A stretch of 64,000 nucleotides of DNA, taken from positions 1-64,000 of the forward strand of contig NZ_JACSQN010000010.1 in assembly GCF_014836615.1 (NCBI RefSeq), read 5' to 3'. Each line of letters begins with the position of its first letter. Within the stretch, counting starts at the first letter, position 1. The notes below the pieces were generated by a model. It saw nothing but the letters and a program-made list of their open reading frames with translations. It did not search any database and was not told the DNA's origin. The DNA is from Sporosarcina quadrami (GTDB taxonomy: Bacteria; Bacillota; Bacilli; Bacillales_A; Planococcaceae). This document shows, one piece after another, positions 54,729 to 63,221 of the stretch. The position numbers and the translations under genes were made by a program.

Positions 54729-55670
54729 ATGTCGTTAAAATATACAATGGATGTTATGGAAGTCTTGGATGATATTAACGCTAATGGAGAAAAAATTGTT
54801 GCGCTATTTGAGGGGTTTGAACATTGTGAAGCAGTTTATGAAACGGTTACTGGACAAAGTGGATCTACAGACTTTGTCAAAATAGTGATTAAAGGTACAG
54901 AAGGCAAATTGAACGGCGGCAAGGCTCGAACACTTGGAATTGTAGGGCGTTTAGGTGGACTCGGTGCCCGTCCCCATAGGATCGGCTTTGTTTCAGATGG
55001 CGATGGTGCAGCAGCGGCAGTAGCAATTGCGGTTAAACTTGCGAATATGTCAGTAAAAGGAGATCGTCTGCCAGGTGATGTCATTATCACTACCCATATT
55101 TGTCCGACTGCCCCTACACAGCCACACGAACCAGTTGACTTCATGGGTTCACCTGTAGATATTTTTACGATGAATCAGTATGAAGTGGTGCCCGAGATGG
55201 ATGCAGTCGTTTCAATTGATACGACAAAAGGGAATCGTGTATTTAATCATCGCGGCATCGCACTATCGCCGACTGTGAAATCCGGTTTTGTTCTGAAATT
55301 CTGTGATGACTTACTTCGCATTATGGAAATGACAACAGGAGAACTGCCTGTTACATTTGCGGTTACAACGCAGGATATTACCCCTTACGGAAATGATGTC
55401 TATCACATTAATAGTATACTGCAACCTGCAGTAGCAACTGATGTACCAGTCGTAGGTGTGGCAATCACGGCTAAAACGGCTGTTCCAGGCAGCGGAACTG
55501 GTGCAAGCCATGAAGTGGACGTAGCGCAAGCAGTCCGTTTCACAATCGAAATTGCAAAAGAATTTACAAGAGGTCAAATCGAATTTTATGATGAAAATGA
55601 ATTTAACCGTTTAGAAATGCTGTATGGCTCCATGAAGCATTTGCAAACATTAGGAAATGAACAAAATTGA
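54729..55670 (+). CDS. DUF1177-family protein
   Basis: 313 residues, full-length match in character to DUF1177 (GKARTLGIVGRLGGLGARPH, VIITTHICPTAPTQPHEPVD, AVPGSGTGASHEVD). The fold looks hydrolase-like, with His/Asp-rich motifs that may bind metal. No activity is known to me. It is normally found with DUF917, AroM and OPT genes. Confidence 0.86.
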   Translation: MSLKYTMDVMEVLDDINANGEKIVALFEGFEHCEAVYETVTGQSGSTDFVKIVIKGTEGKLNGGKARTLGIVGRLGGLGARPHRIGFVSDGDGAAAAVAIAVKLANMSVKGDRLPGDVIITTHICPTAPTQPHEPVDFMGSPVDIFTMNQYEVVPEMDAVVSIDTTKGNRVFNHRGIALSPTVKSGFVLKFCDDLLRIMEMTTGELPVTFAVTTQDITPYGNDVYHINSILQPAVATDVPVVGVAITAKTAVPGSGTGASHEVDVAQAVRFTIEIAKEFTRGQIEFYDENEFNRLEMLYGSMKHLQTLGNEQN

Positions 55671-56341
55671 CAACAAATGTTTTAGGTGTCTTGACCATCG
55701 GGCAGTCTCCACGAACCGATGTCACACCTTCTATTCAATCAATTGTCGGTTCAAATGTGGAGATAATTGAAAGCGGGGGACTGGATAGTCTGACGGCGGA
55801 AAGCCTCCATTCCGTTGAACCGGAAGACTTTGATACAGTCTATATTTCAAGACTACGAAATGGTGAGTCGATGAATATAGGGAAGAGTAAACTTCTTCCT
55901 TTATTGCAAGATGAATTGACGCAATTAGAAAAGAGGACGGATATTGTACTTATGTTATGCACTGGGGACTTTCCTACATTGCAAACAACAAAACCGATAG
56001 TCTATCCGGACCGTGTCTTAAATCATATGGTGAGTGCGATTTTGCCCTCAGGAACACTGGGACTCATCATTCCTTTGGAAGAACAACGGGAGAAATTACT
56101 GTTGAAATGGAGACTGAATGAGTTGAACTTGTATACAGAAGTAGCATCACCTTACGAAGAAAGCGATATCGCAGGTGCGGCGTTTGCGCTTAAAGAACAA
56201 GGAGCGGATATGATTGTATTGGATTGTATGGGGTATAATGAGCAACATAAGTCGGCTGCGGTAAAAAGCAGCGGACTGCCTGTCATTTTGCCCCGTACAT
56301 TGGTTGCACGTGTCATATCTGAGTATGTGTCTGAAGAATAG
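55667..56341 (+). CDS. AroM-family protein
   Basis: 224 residues, AroM family (GVLTIGQSPRTDV at the start, MLCTGDFP and LDCMGYNEQHK with conserved cysteines). The fold is related to Asp/Glu racemases, so it may be a second racemase or isomerase. TTG start overlaps DUF1177 by 4 bp. Despite the name, no aromatic-pathway genes are near. Confidence 0.88.
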   Translation: MTTNVLGVLTIGQSPRTDVTPSIQSIVGSNVEIIESGGLDSLTAESLHSVEPEDFDTVYISRLRNGESMNIGKSKLLPLLQDELTQLEKRTDIVLMLCTGDFPTLQTTKPIVYPDRVLNHMVSAILPSGTLGLIIPLEEQREKLLLKWRLNELNLYTEVASPYEESDIAGAAFALKEQGADMIVLDCMGYNEQHKSAAVKSSGLPVILPRTLVARVISEYVSEE

Positions 56342-56365
56342 GCCCGGGTGAACCCGGGCTTTTTT
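56342..56365 (+). terminator. Terminator after aroM-like gene
   Basis: GCCCGGGT pairs perfectly with ACCCGGGC around GA, followed by six Ts. Confidence 0.92.
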
Positions 56366-56388
56366 GAATCGGGGTTTAAGGTGCTTGG

Positions 56389-56402
56389 TGAAAGCGTTAT
56401 TT
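56389..56402 (+). promoter_or_regulatory. Candidate CcpA (cre) site
   Basis: TGAAAGCGTTATTT differs at one position from the cre consensus TGWAARCGYTWNCW and lies 38 bp before the aminopeptidase-like gene. This would fit carbon catabolite control. A single weak site, so confidence is low. Confidence 0.35.
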
Positions 56403-56439
56403 GCCTTGAGTTTACTTCGAAAAGAAAGGGTGTAGAAGA

Positions 56440-57351
56440 ATGAAAGACTTTCAGGAAACAGTTTCCGCGTTAATGGTGAATAATTTTGAAGTGAATAAAG
56501 ACATCAGTGTGTTGGTATTGATGGATAGAAGTACTGAGAAATTAGGCAAGAAGTTTGCCGGTGCACTGAAGACGGATGGATGGCAAGTACATACACATTG
56601 CATGGAAGATCGAACTAGGTCGGGTGAGGAACCACCTGTGGAAACAGCAAATGAAATGTTGGGCTACGGTCTTGTATTTTGTTTAACGAAGCATTCATTG
56701 ACTCATACAGTGGCAAGAAAGAATGCTAACGCGCACGGAATTAGCGTGATCACAATGCCTGGCATTACAGAAGATATGTTTCTGAATGGTGCGATGTCTG
56801 CAGATTATAGCCGTGTTGAAAAAGAGACATTTGAAATGACAGATAAGCTAACAGATGCAGATACAGTTAGCATTCGAACAGGTGAAGGATATCAATTGAT
56901 TATACCGGTAAAAGGGCGTGATGGTGTGCCTAGTACAGGTGTGTTTCGTGGACAGGCAGCTTCGGGGAACCTGCCATCGGGTGAAGCGTATATTGCACCG
57001 GTGGAAGGTGAATCAGAAGGTATAATCGAGATTAATGGATCTGTTTCAGGAATCGGTCTCTTGAAGACGCCTGTTATACTAACGGTTGAAAAAGGTCGTT
57101 TAATAGATGCAAGCGGGCAAGATGGGAAAAAATTGCTGGAACTACTAGGTGACGGGGATGGTCGGTATTTATGTGAATTGGGTATCGGTACAAACCATGC
57201 AGCTCGAATAACGGGCAATATTCTCGAAGATGAAAAAGCGTATGGAACGATTCATATAGCATTTGGTTCCAACCATACATTTGGAGGAACTATTAAAACG
57301 AACGTTCATATAGATTGTGTGACTAAAAATCCAGTAGTGGATTGGCAATGA
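56440..57351 (+). CDS. Aminopeptidase-like protein (M29-related)
   Basis: 303 residues. The C-terminal half carries the COG2309/M29-type pattern: CELGIGTNHAARITGNILED, EKAYGTIHIAFGSNHTFGG and HIDCV, with the Glu and His residues expected for metal binding. It is shorter than classical M29 enzymes (about 400). After a terminator, but on the same strand as the OPT/DUF917 run, it may release amino acids from the imported substrate. Confidence 0.82.
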   Translation: MKDFQETVSALMVNNFEVNKDISVLVLMDRSTEKLGKKFAGALKTDGWQVHTHCMEDRTRSGEEPPVETANEMLGYGLVFCLTKHSLTHTVARKNANAHGISVITMPGITEDMFLNGAMSADYSRVEKETFEMTDKLTDADTVSIRTGEGYQLIIPVKGRDGVPSTGVFRGQAASGNLPSGEAYIAPVEGESEGIIEINGSVSGIGLLKTPVILTVEKGRLIDASGQDGKKLLELLGDGDGRYLCELGIGTNHAARITGNILEDEKAYGTIHIAFGSNHTFGGTIKTNVHIDCVTKNPVVDWQ

Positions 57352-57369
57352 ATTTTATTTCAAAATGTA

Positions 57370-57402
57370 ACACCCGGGAAGCTATTCTTCCGGGTGTTTA
57401 TT
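57370..57402 (+). terminator. Terminator after the aminopeptidase-like gene
   Basis: ACACCCGG pairs with CCGGGTGT, followed by TTATTTATTT. Confidence 0.85.
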
Positions 57403-57532
57403 TATTTCTATTTTGAATGATTGTTTATCGTTCAAGTTGCAAGAGTTATTAATCACTTTGAAACGGTGGATGACACATAATCCTGACATGTTTGTTATGA
57501 TTATTACAAAGACCATAGGGGGTTTTATCCAG

Positions 57533-59356
57533 ATGATTGGCAGAAATGATCCTTGTACATGCGGGAGTGGAAAAAAGTATAAAAAATGCTGTGGGAAGCA
57601 AGGCCCCGATCTTATTGAATTGATTATCAATGAAGAATTGGATCAAGTGCTTGTGACGTTCTTCGATACATATCCGAAAGGGGAAGACCGGAAAGAGATG
57701 ATCCGCATGATGCGTGAGTGGATCCTTCGTCTTTCGGATAGTTGGAACAAGGAAGATATTGAGGAAGCGGCGAGTGAGTTTTATTTATTCATCCAAAATC
57801 CTAAAGGATGGCATACATACATTCAAGAACAGCTGACAAAAGCGAAACGGGAAACTGTGCTGGCAATATTGAAGACCTGGGACGAGCCCTTCTTGCTGTT
57901 GGCTGAAATCACAGGCTCCGATGACGGGATGCTTCGAGTCCGGCAATTGTTCACTGATGAGGAATTCCATGTAACACGGAACGAAGGTATGCCGACGGAT
58001 GAAGGGACTTTATTGTTCGGAACTGTTTTGCGGGATCGACGTAAACGAGAAGATGCAATTGCACCAGTATCGTCGATGATGTTTTTGGCGAAGTGGAGCA
58101 AGCAGACGAAACAATCGCTGTTGGAGCTGCGTGAAAGCCAGTTGACCAAGCCTGTAGAGGAATTCTTGAAAGAGCACACGCTAGATATTTACGAATTGTT
58201 CATCAAACGAAGTATGGCTTCGCTTAATGAACTGGTCGAAGAAGTGCTCGATCCAATCAAACTCGATGCGTTGAAAGCGCTTGAAGTGGCGTTACGTGAT
58301 ATGAAGCAGGACAGCGGGGCGAGGGAAATCATGCATAAATTGGCAGTCGCCTATTTCCTGAATGACCATTCTGACATGGAGTCAGGAGATGATTTTGTTG
58401 CTGCGGCCGTGTGGACGGGCATGAAAATCGGTATGGTGCGCGGCGTAGAAGCAACGGAAGCTGAAATCGCAGATCAGTTCTGCTCTTCTGCTGAAGAAAT
58501 GGGCAAGTACGTCAACGACCTGGCTTCCTTATACGAAGAGATGATGGACAGCTTCGATGAACCGACGGCTGTTCAAGTGTACGATATCGGAACCGCTCCT
58601 CGGAAGTCTGAAAAAGGATTATGGGAAACAGCGATGACAACAGCTGGTGTCGTCCAACCGGAACGCAAACCGGGTGTCGATGAAGGACGTGCGCAATTGC
58701 TTACGTATGAAGCGTTTGCTGCAGATAGCGATGAAAAACGTCAAGATCTTGCCGCGAAAGCACTGAAGATTTCACCGGAGCATCCCGATGCGTTACTGCT
58801 TGCCGCTATGAATGAAAAGGATCAAAGCCGTGCATCTGAATTGTATGAACACGCAATCCGCAATGCGAGCAAGACATTTGAACCGGGAGAAAACCCATGG
58901 ATGAACTTGCCGAATCGACCATTCATGCGGGCTGCATTCGCATACGGCGTCCACTTGTTCATGCATCGCGAATACGGTGAAGCGGGGGATGTGTTCAAAG
59001 ACCTCGTCCGCATGAATTCGACTGACAATCAAGGTGCACGTTATGAAGCGGTCGCATCCCTCATCTTCGCCGGACGGTATAGTGAAGCGGCTGAAATTAT
59101 GGTGCGCTATGAAAAAGGCTCGCAAACGGATGCGGCCTATCTGTACCTTGATTGGAAATTGGAATTTGAAGCATCCAACGGAGAATCAGAAGAAGCTGCC
59201 GCCATGCTTGAAAAAGCCGTAAAAGCAAATTCGCATGTCATGCACTTAAAGACATTCAAAGTAAAGACGATCGATTATCCACTGCAAATGACAATCCAGC
59301 CTGGAAGTGAAGACGAAGCAAGGTATATCTGGCTGTTGTTGAACGGCCCGAATTGA
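57533..59356 (+). CDS. SEC-C zinc-motif protein with TPR-like C-terminus
   Basis: 607 residues. The SEC-C motif stands at the extreme N-terminus (MIGRNDPCTCGSGKKYKKCC), as at the end of SecA, and should bind one zinc ion. A helical middle and a C-terminal TPR-like region (about 440-580, AKALKISPEHPDALLLAAM) suggest protein binding. A long frame opens at 57413, but ATG 57533 follows AGGGGGT and starts directly with the motif. Role unknown; possibly ribosome- or chaperone-linked. Confidence 0.85.
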   Translation: MIGRNDPCTCGSGKKYKKCCGKQGPDLIELIINEELDQVLVTFFDTYPKGEDRKEMIRMMREWILRLSDSWNKEDIEEAASEFYLFIQNPKGWHTYIQEQLTKAKRETVLAILKTWDEPFLLLAEITGSDDGMLRVRQLFTDEEFHVTRNEGMPTDEGTLLFGTVLRDRRKREDAIAPVSSMMFLAKWSKQTKQSLLELRESQLTKPVEEFLKEHTLDIYELFIKRSMASLNELVEEVLDPIKLDALKALEVALRDMKQDSGAREIMHKLAVAYFLNDHSDMESGDDFVAAAVWTGMKIGMVRGVEATEAEIADQFCSSAEEMGKYVNDLASLYEEMMDSFDEPTAVQVYDIGTAPRKSEKGLWETAMTTAGVVQPERKPGVDEGRAQLLTYEAFAADSDEKRQDLAAKALKISPEHPDALLLAAMNEKDQSRASELYEHAIRNASKTFEPGENPWMNLPNRPFMRAAFAYGVHLFMHREYGEAGDVFKDLVRMNSTDNQGARYEAVASLIFAGRYSEAAEIMVRYEKGSQTDAAYLYLDWKLEFEASNGESEEAAAMLEKAVKANSHVMHLKTFKVKTIDYPLQMTIQPGSEDEARYIWLLLNGPN

Positions 59357-59867
59357 ATCTGAATGAACGCCGGCAGGGATACCTCTTGTCGGCTTATTGC
59401 GTTGTGGAATACGTCAGCGCTTGTTGATGAAGTTGCTGTTCAATAAAATATCTAAAATTGGACTCATAAGATTATCATAGACCAAGGGAAAAAACAGAAA
59501 AGTTATGAAACTCGAAACGACAAGTGGTATAATTGAAATGGAAAGTAATTGGTGTGTTTGAAAATGATCGCGCCTTGCGGGGTCTCAAGTTGATTGCAAA
59601 GATATGCCCGAAAAGCTAACGCTTTGTCTCGCAAAAGTCGTTCTTCGTTATGGCTTTCGCTGATTCCACTGGAGTCGTCCGACTTCCGCCCCAAGCGACG
59701 GAATATAGTTATTAGAAAGCACGTATTCAAGAATCGGGCCATTTCAATAAATTTGGCTTAACAACAAAAGAGGAGAAATTATGTGAAAAAGAAAATAATC
59801 TGACTGATCGTCCCCCTATTGTGGGATTAGTGGAAGTGGATAATAATCTCTTTTGGAAGGTGAATTT
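59357..59867. other. Accessory intergenic region with repeats and gene starts lacking bodies
   Basis: After a short GC hairpin without T-run (GCCGGCA ... TTGTCGGC, about 59372-59395), the region is AT-rich. It contains a TATAAT at about 59528 and interspersed repeat copy 2. It also holds the word AATCGGGCCATT (59732-59743) and a truncated start (AGGAG, then a GTG at 59783 with six codons, MKKKII). No complete gene was seen. Confidence 0.6.
59607..59697 (+). repeat. Interspersed repeat copy 2
   Basis: Aligns with 36221-36312 over about 91 bp with the same conserved words (TCTCGCAAAAG, ATGGCTTTCG, CTGGAGTCG) and an internal imperfect inverted repeat. Probably a relic of the same mobile element. 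Confidence 0.7.
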
Positions 59868-60281
59868 ATGAATTACAAGGTTATTGAACTTAATGATTTA
59901 CAGGTAGAAGATATTGAAAATAGACTTGATGAATATGATAAAAATCATATTAATTATGATATTCCAGGTAGCATAAAAGTTGGTGTGCTGAACGGAGGTA
60001 AATTAATTGCTGGTGCAGATGCATCTATGACTGCATTTAAGATATTGTATGTTTCTACTGTTTTTGTAGATGAGAATTATAGAAATAATAAAGTTGGCAC
60101 AATGTTAATGAAAGAGGTTGAAAAGCGAGCGAAATCATTAGGAGCTAATATGATTAGATTAGATACATTTAATTGGCAGGGGCGAGATTTCTATCGCTCA
60201 ATGGGATATGAGGAAGTTGGATTTTACGAGAATAAAGATGATGGTTTTTCTGAACATTTCTTTTTAAAGAGGTTATTGTGA
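59868..60281 (+). CDS. GNAT-family acetyltransferase
   Basis: 137 residues with the GNAT core: YVSTVFVDENYRNNKVGTML (acetyl-CoA pyrophosphate loop, a variant R-x-x-x-x-G) followed by LDTFNWQGRDFYRSMGYEEV. GGAAGG lies 7 nt before ATG 59868. AT-rich and flanked at both ends by the word AATCGGGCCATT, as if carried in as a cassette. Substrate unknown. Confidence 0.83.
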   Translation: MNYKVIELNDLQVEDIENRLDEYDKNHINYDIPGSIKVGVLNGGKLIAGADASMTAFKILYVSTVFVDENYRNNKVGTMLMKEVEKRAKSLGANMIRLDTFNWQGRDFYRSMGYEEVGFYENKDDGFSEHFFLKRLL

Positions 60282-60558
60282 AATAAGCACAGTATCTGTA
60301 AAGTATACAGTTAAATTCTTCCGTCATCGGGGGAGCTTTTCTGTGACACCACTATGTTGCAATCGGGCCATTATACAAAACAAAGACTTTAGTCGAGGGG
60401 GAAATATCGTGGCATATCTTCAGTTTACAGGAGGAAAGTAATTATGTTAGATGGACTATTTGATTGTAATCCACTTGCCATAATCAGGTTTAACTAACGG
60501 AGCAAATTGTCACTTGAAATAAAACGGTAGGAAAGTTTAATTTAAGAGAGGTGATTTA
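60282..60558 (+). other. Region with two micro-frames and cassette-like words
   Basis: Two very short frames have strong ribosome sites: GTG 60409-60441 (MAYLQFTGGK) after GAGGGGG, and ATG 60444-60497 (MLDGLFDCNPLAIIRFN) after GGAGG. They are adjacent and could be leader peptides or the stumps of truncated genes. AATCGGGCCATT (60361-60372) and TTTAACTAACGGAGCA (60489-60504) border them. Confidence 0.4.
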
Positions 60559-61032
60559 TTGGAAAAAGGTAGTTTATATATATTTTTCGTAAGTATTTTT
60601 CTTACATTTCTTGGTTTCTATCTTGTAGAAAATGTATTTACAATTAGCCCTGATGTTTGGTCAGGTAATGGAAATCTTGGTATTTTGATTATGATACTAT
60701 TCTCACCTGTTTTTGTAATAAGTTATTTCTTCACTTATAAATTGACAAGGGAAATATCAACCAACATCAAAGTAAGAATAGTTATAATGATTTTCTGCGT
60801 TTTTTCCTGTGCGTTATTGATTTTCCCTATCATCAATTATATAGATGAATTAATCATTGCCTTGGATGGAACACCCGCTGAACCTGAATCCAAAATATAT
60901 CGCTTTGGTTGGTTTAATCAGTACACAAATGGTATCTATTTTAATGTTTACACCTTTTTCCTAAGTTACCTTTTAGCTATCATCATTGGTATCCTATCCA
61001 CTATAAGAATAAAACGAAAAAATATTATATAA
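60559..61032 (+). CDS. Hypothetical four-helix membrane protein
   Basis: 157 residues with helices at about 5-24, 40-62, 72-95 and 130-150; the loop between the last two holds an aromatic, polar stretch (KIYRFGWFNQYTNGIYF). GAGAGGTG precedes TTG 60559. AT-rich accessory gene with no recognised family. Confidence 0.65.
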   Translation: MEKGSLYIFFVSIFLTFLGFYLVENVFTISPDVWSGNGNLGILIMILFSPVFVISYFFTYKLTREISTNIKVRIVIMIFCVFSCALLIFPIINYIDELIIALDGTPAEPESKIYRFGWFNQYTNGIYFNVYTFFLSYLLAIIIGILSTIRIKRKNII

Positions 61033-61036
61033 TAGC

Positions 61037-61058
61037 TAATTGCTTTATATAGCAATTA
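61037..61058. terminator. Weak hairpin between convergent genes
   Basis: TAATTGCT pairs with AGCAATTA around TTATAT. AT-rich, T-poor; may serve both directions. Confidence 0.5.
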
Positions 61059-61065
61059 AGATGTT

Positions 61066-61761
61066 TTACGTCAGCTCCGCTATTTCCGCTTCAGTCAAAT
61101 AGCGCCATTGACCAAGATCTAATGAACCAAGTTCAATATGCTTGATGCGGACCCTTTGTAAGTGCGTCACTGTATATTGAAAACGTCTGCACATTCTACG
61201 GATTTGCCGGTTTAGCCCTTGAGAAAGCGTGATACGGAAAGTATAGGCATCTATTTGAAGGACAGGGCAAGGATTTGTTCGGGAATAGTCTTTTTTTCGA
61301 GGATTGTAAATATCCACCCCGTTCGATAAATCCGCTATAAAAGTGTCTGTAATCAGTTTATCGACGGTGACAATGTATTCTTTTTCATGATTATTTTCTT
61401 CTTTCATCAGCTCATTTACAACGCTTCCGTCATTTGTTAATAAAATAAGGCCTTCTGTTTCCTTATCAAGGCGTCCGACCGGGAAAATCCGCTTTGGATA
61501 AGATACAAAGTCAATAATATTATGAGCGATGTCTGGGGAAGCTGTACAAATAATCCCGCTTGGTTTGTTGAGCATTATGTAGATATGCTCGGAAATATGC
61601 TTGATTTTATGACCATCCACTTCGACTAGGTCATGATCTTGAACAAAATATACATGAGATGCAATTTCGCCATTCACTCGTACTTTTTCGGCAGTAATAT
61701 ACCGCTCAGCTTGTCTTCTGGAACAGAATCCTGAAGAACTAATATATTGATTCAACCTCAA
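61066..61761 (-). CDS. 23S rRNA pseudouridine synthase (RluF-like)
   Basis: 231 residues. An N-terminal S4 RNA-binding domain (MRLNQYISSSGFCSRRQAER) is followed by the RsuA/RluB/RluF catalytic domain with active-site Asp in GRLDKETEGLILLTNDG and the GLNRQIRRMC motif. Closest in character to RluF, which modifies 23S rRNA. The start is TTG 61761 with GAGGAG 8 nt upstream. Confidence 0.9.
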   Translation of the reverse strand: MRLNQYISSSGFCSRRQAERYITAEKVRVNGEIASHVYFVQDHDLVEVDGHKIKHISEHIYIMLNKPSGIICTASPDIAHNIIDFVSYPKRIFPVGRLDKETEGLILLTNDGSVVNELMKEENNHEKEYIVTVDKLITDTFIADLSNGVDIYNPRKKDYSRTNPCPVLQIDAYTFRITLSQGLNRQIRRMCRRFQYTVTHLQRVRIKHIELGSLDLGQWRYLTEAEIAELT

Positions 61762-61869
61762 CGTTTCGGCTCCTCGTCTATTTACAACTTCTCTTTCTTC
61801 TACTATGTGTACCGTCAGCCATGATGATAATGAGTTTACAACTCAAGGGAAAGAACTATTTATCACAAA

Positions 61870-62146
61870 TCATACTCTTCTTCGCTCTAACCTTTCTATT
61901 TTTTGTGCTAATCGTTCAATTTGTTTTTGCATAATTTCTATTTGATTCGTATGATCTGATTCATTTGAGCTGTTTTGAGCAGAACTTTGGTTTTTTAATT
62001 CCTGCAATGCGATTCCTGCCGCTATAGTTTGAAGACCGTCTCCCAAAGTTTGAAAGTGTACTTCCGATTAATGATAGTCTAGCTGCATAAATTTCAGGCG
62101 AATCAACATTTTGACTTGATTGATTCATGAAATCATTGTTCATCAT
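61870..62146 (-). pseudogene. Small coiled-coil protein gene with a one-base frameshift
   Basis: From ATG 62146 (GAGGTG upstream) the frame reads about 32 codons ending SPEIYAARLSLIGSTLSN. The reading then continues in the +1 frame as LGDGLQTIAAGIALQELKNQ and ends with a coiled-coil tail QIERLAQKIERLERRRV at TGA 61870-61872. One extra T in AACTTTGGGAG (expected AACTTGGGAG) accounts for it. The intact product would be about 91 residues. Either a recent frameshift or a base-calling error in a short T-run. Confidence 0.75.
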
Positions 62147-62290
62147 TTCACACCTCGATTATATGGTTTCTATTATATATGAAACATTCATCGAAATAAT
62201 GAGCTCGGTATTTAAATTAGATATACGATTTTCGGGTTGTTTAAAGTTTTGCAAGTACTGGACTCGAGAAATTTGTTCCTGCTTTGAAAA

Positions 62291-62333
62291 TAGAAGGTAC
62301 CGAAACCGTTACGGTTCTAGTACCTTCTATTTT
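62291..62333 (-). terminator. Terminator of the AIM24-family gene
   Basis: AGAAGGTAC pairs with GTACCTTCT, with a second inner stem AACCGT/ACGGTT. On the minus strand it is followed by ATTTTC. Confidence 0.75.
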
Positions 62334-62362
62334 AGTGACAGAGCAATCTGCAATTTAATAAA

Positions 62363-63160
62363 TTATTTTCCGCCCAACATATTGAACAATCCGCCTGCGA
62401 TACTGCCTTCATCCCGCGATCCGCCACCTGGGGTTTGTGGAGCTGCTGCAAATACTCTGCTTGCGAGCCTTGAGAATGGCAATGATTGTATCCATACTTT
62501 ACCTGGCCCGCGAAGCGTTGCGAAAAAGAGACCCTCTCCGCCAAATAATGCAGTTTTCACTCCTTTGACCATTTCGATATTATACTCAACGTCCTGTGTC
62601 ATTGCGACAAGGCAACCTGTATCGACACGCAATGTCTCGCCTGGTGCAAGTGTCTTTTCAATAATCGTACCGCCGGCGTGTACGAAAGCCATGCCGTCGC
62701 CTTCAAGTTTCTGCATGATGAACCCTTCGCCGCCGAAAAAGCCGACACCCAATTTACGCTGAAATTCCACGCCGATCGAAACGCCTTTCGCTGCTGCTAG
62801 GAACGCGTCTTTTTGGCAAATGATTTTCCCTCTGTGCTCACTTAAGTCCATTGGAATAATCTTACCGGGATAGGGAGCGGCGAAAGAGGCATGTTTTTTG
62901 CCAGAACCGGTATTTGTGAACGTTGTCATGAACAGGCTTTCTCCTGTAATCAAACGTTTACCAGCGCCCATCAATTTCCCCATCAGTCCACCGCCTGAAT
63001 TGCCGGCGCCGTCTCCGAAAATCGTTTCCATTTCGATGCCGTCTTCCATCATCATGAGCGAACCGGCTTCTGCGACCACGGTCTCCCCTGGATCGAGCTC
63101 TACTTCGACAAACTGCATATCATCGCCATGCAACTTAAAATCGATTTCATGGTTATTCAT
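62363..63160 (-). CDS. TIGR00266/AIM24-family protein
   Basis: 265 residues. Beta-rich AIM24/TIGR00266 fold with glycine-rich segments ([50 protein letters not shown]). The ~30-residue Gly/Ser-rich tail is typical of the family. Function unproved; members often occur with stress or membrane-associated genes. ATG 63160 has GGAGG about 10 nt upstream. Confidence 0.9.
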   Translation of the reverse strand: MNNHEIDFKLHGDDMQFVEVELDPGETVVAEAGSLMMMEDGIEMETIFGDGAGNSGGGLMGKLMGAGKRLITGESLFMTTFTNTGSGKKHASFAAPYPGKIIPMDLSEHRGKIICQKDAFLAAAKGVSIGVEFQRKLGVGFFGGEGFIMQKLEGDGMAFVHAGGTIIEKTLAPGETLRVDTGCLVAMTQDVEYNIEMVKGVKTALFGGEGLFFATLRGPGKVWIQSLPFSRLASRVFAAAPQTPGGGSRDEGSIAGGLFNMLGGK

Positions 63161-63221
63161 ACATTGAAACCTCCTCAGATTTATATATGATTGTACGTTA
63201 GAATGGCATCGGAAGTTTCAT

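Noticed and set aside
62127-62762. 211-codon plus-strand frame
   Set aside because: It overlaps the AIM24 gene antisense and a terminator. Composition is unlike a protein and no family is recognised.
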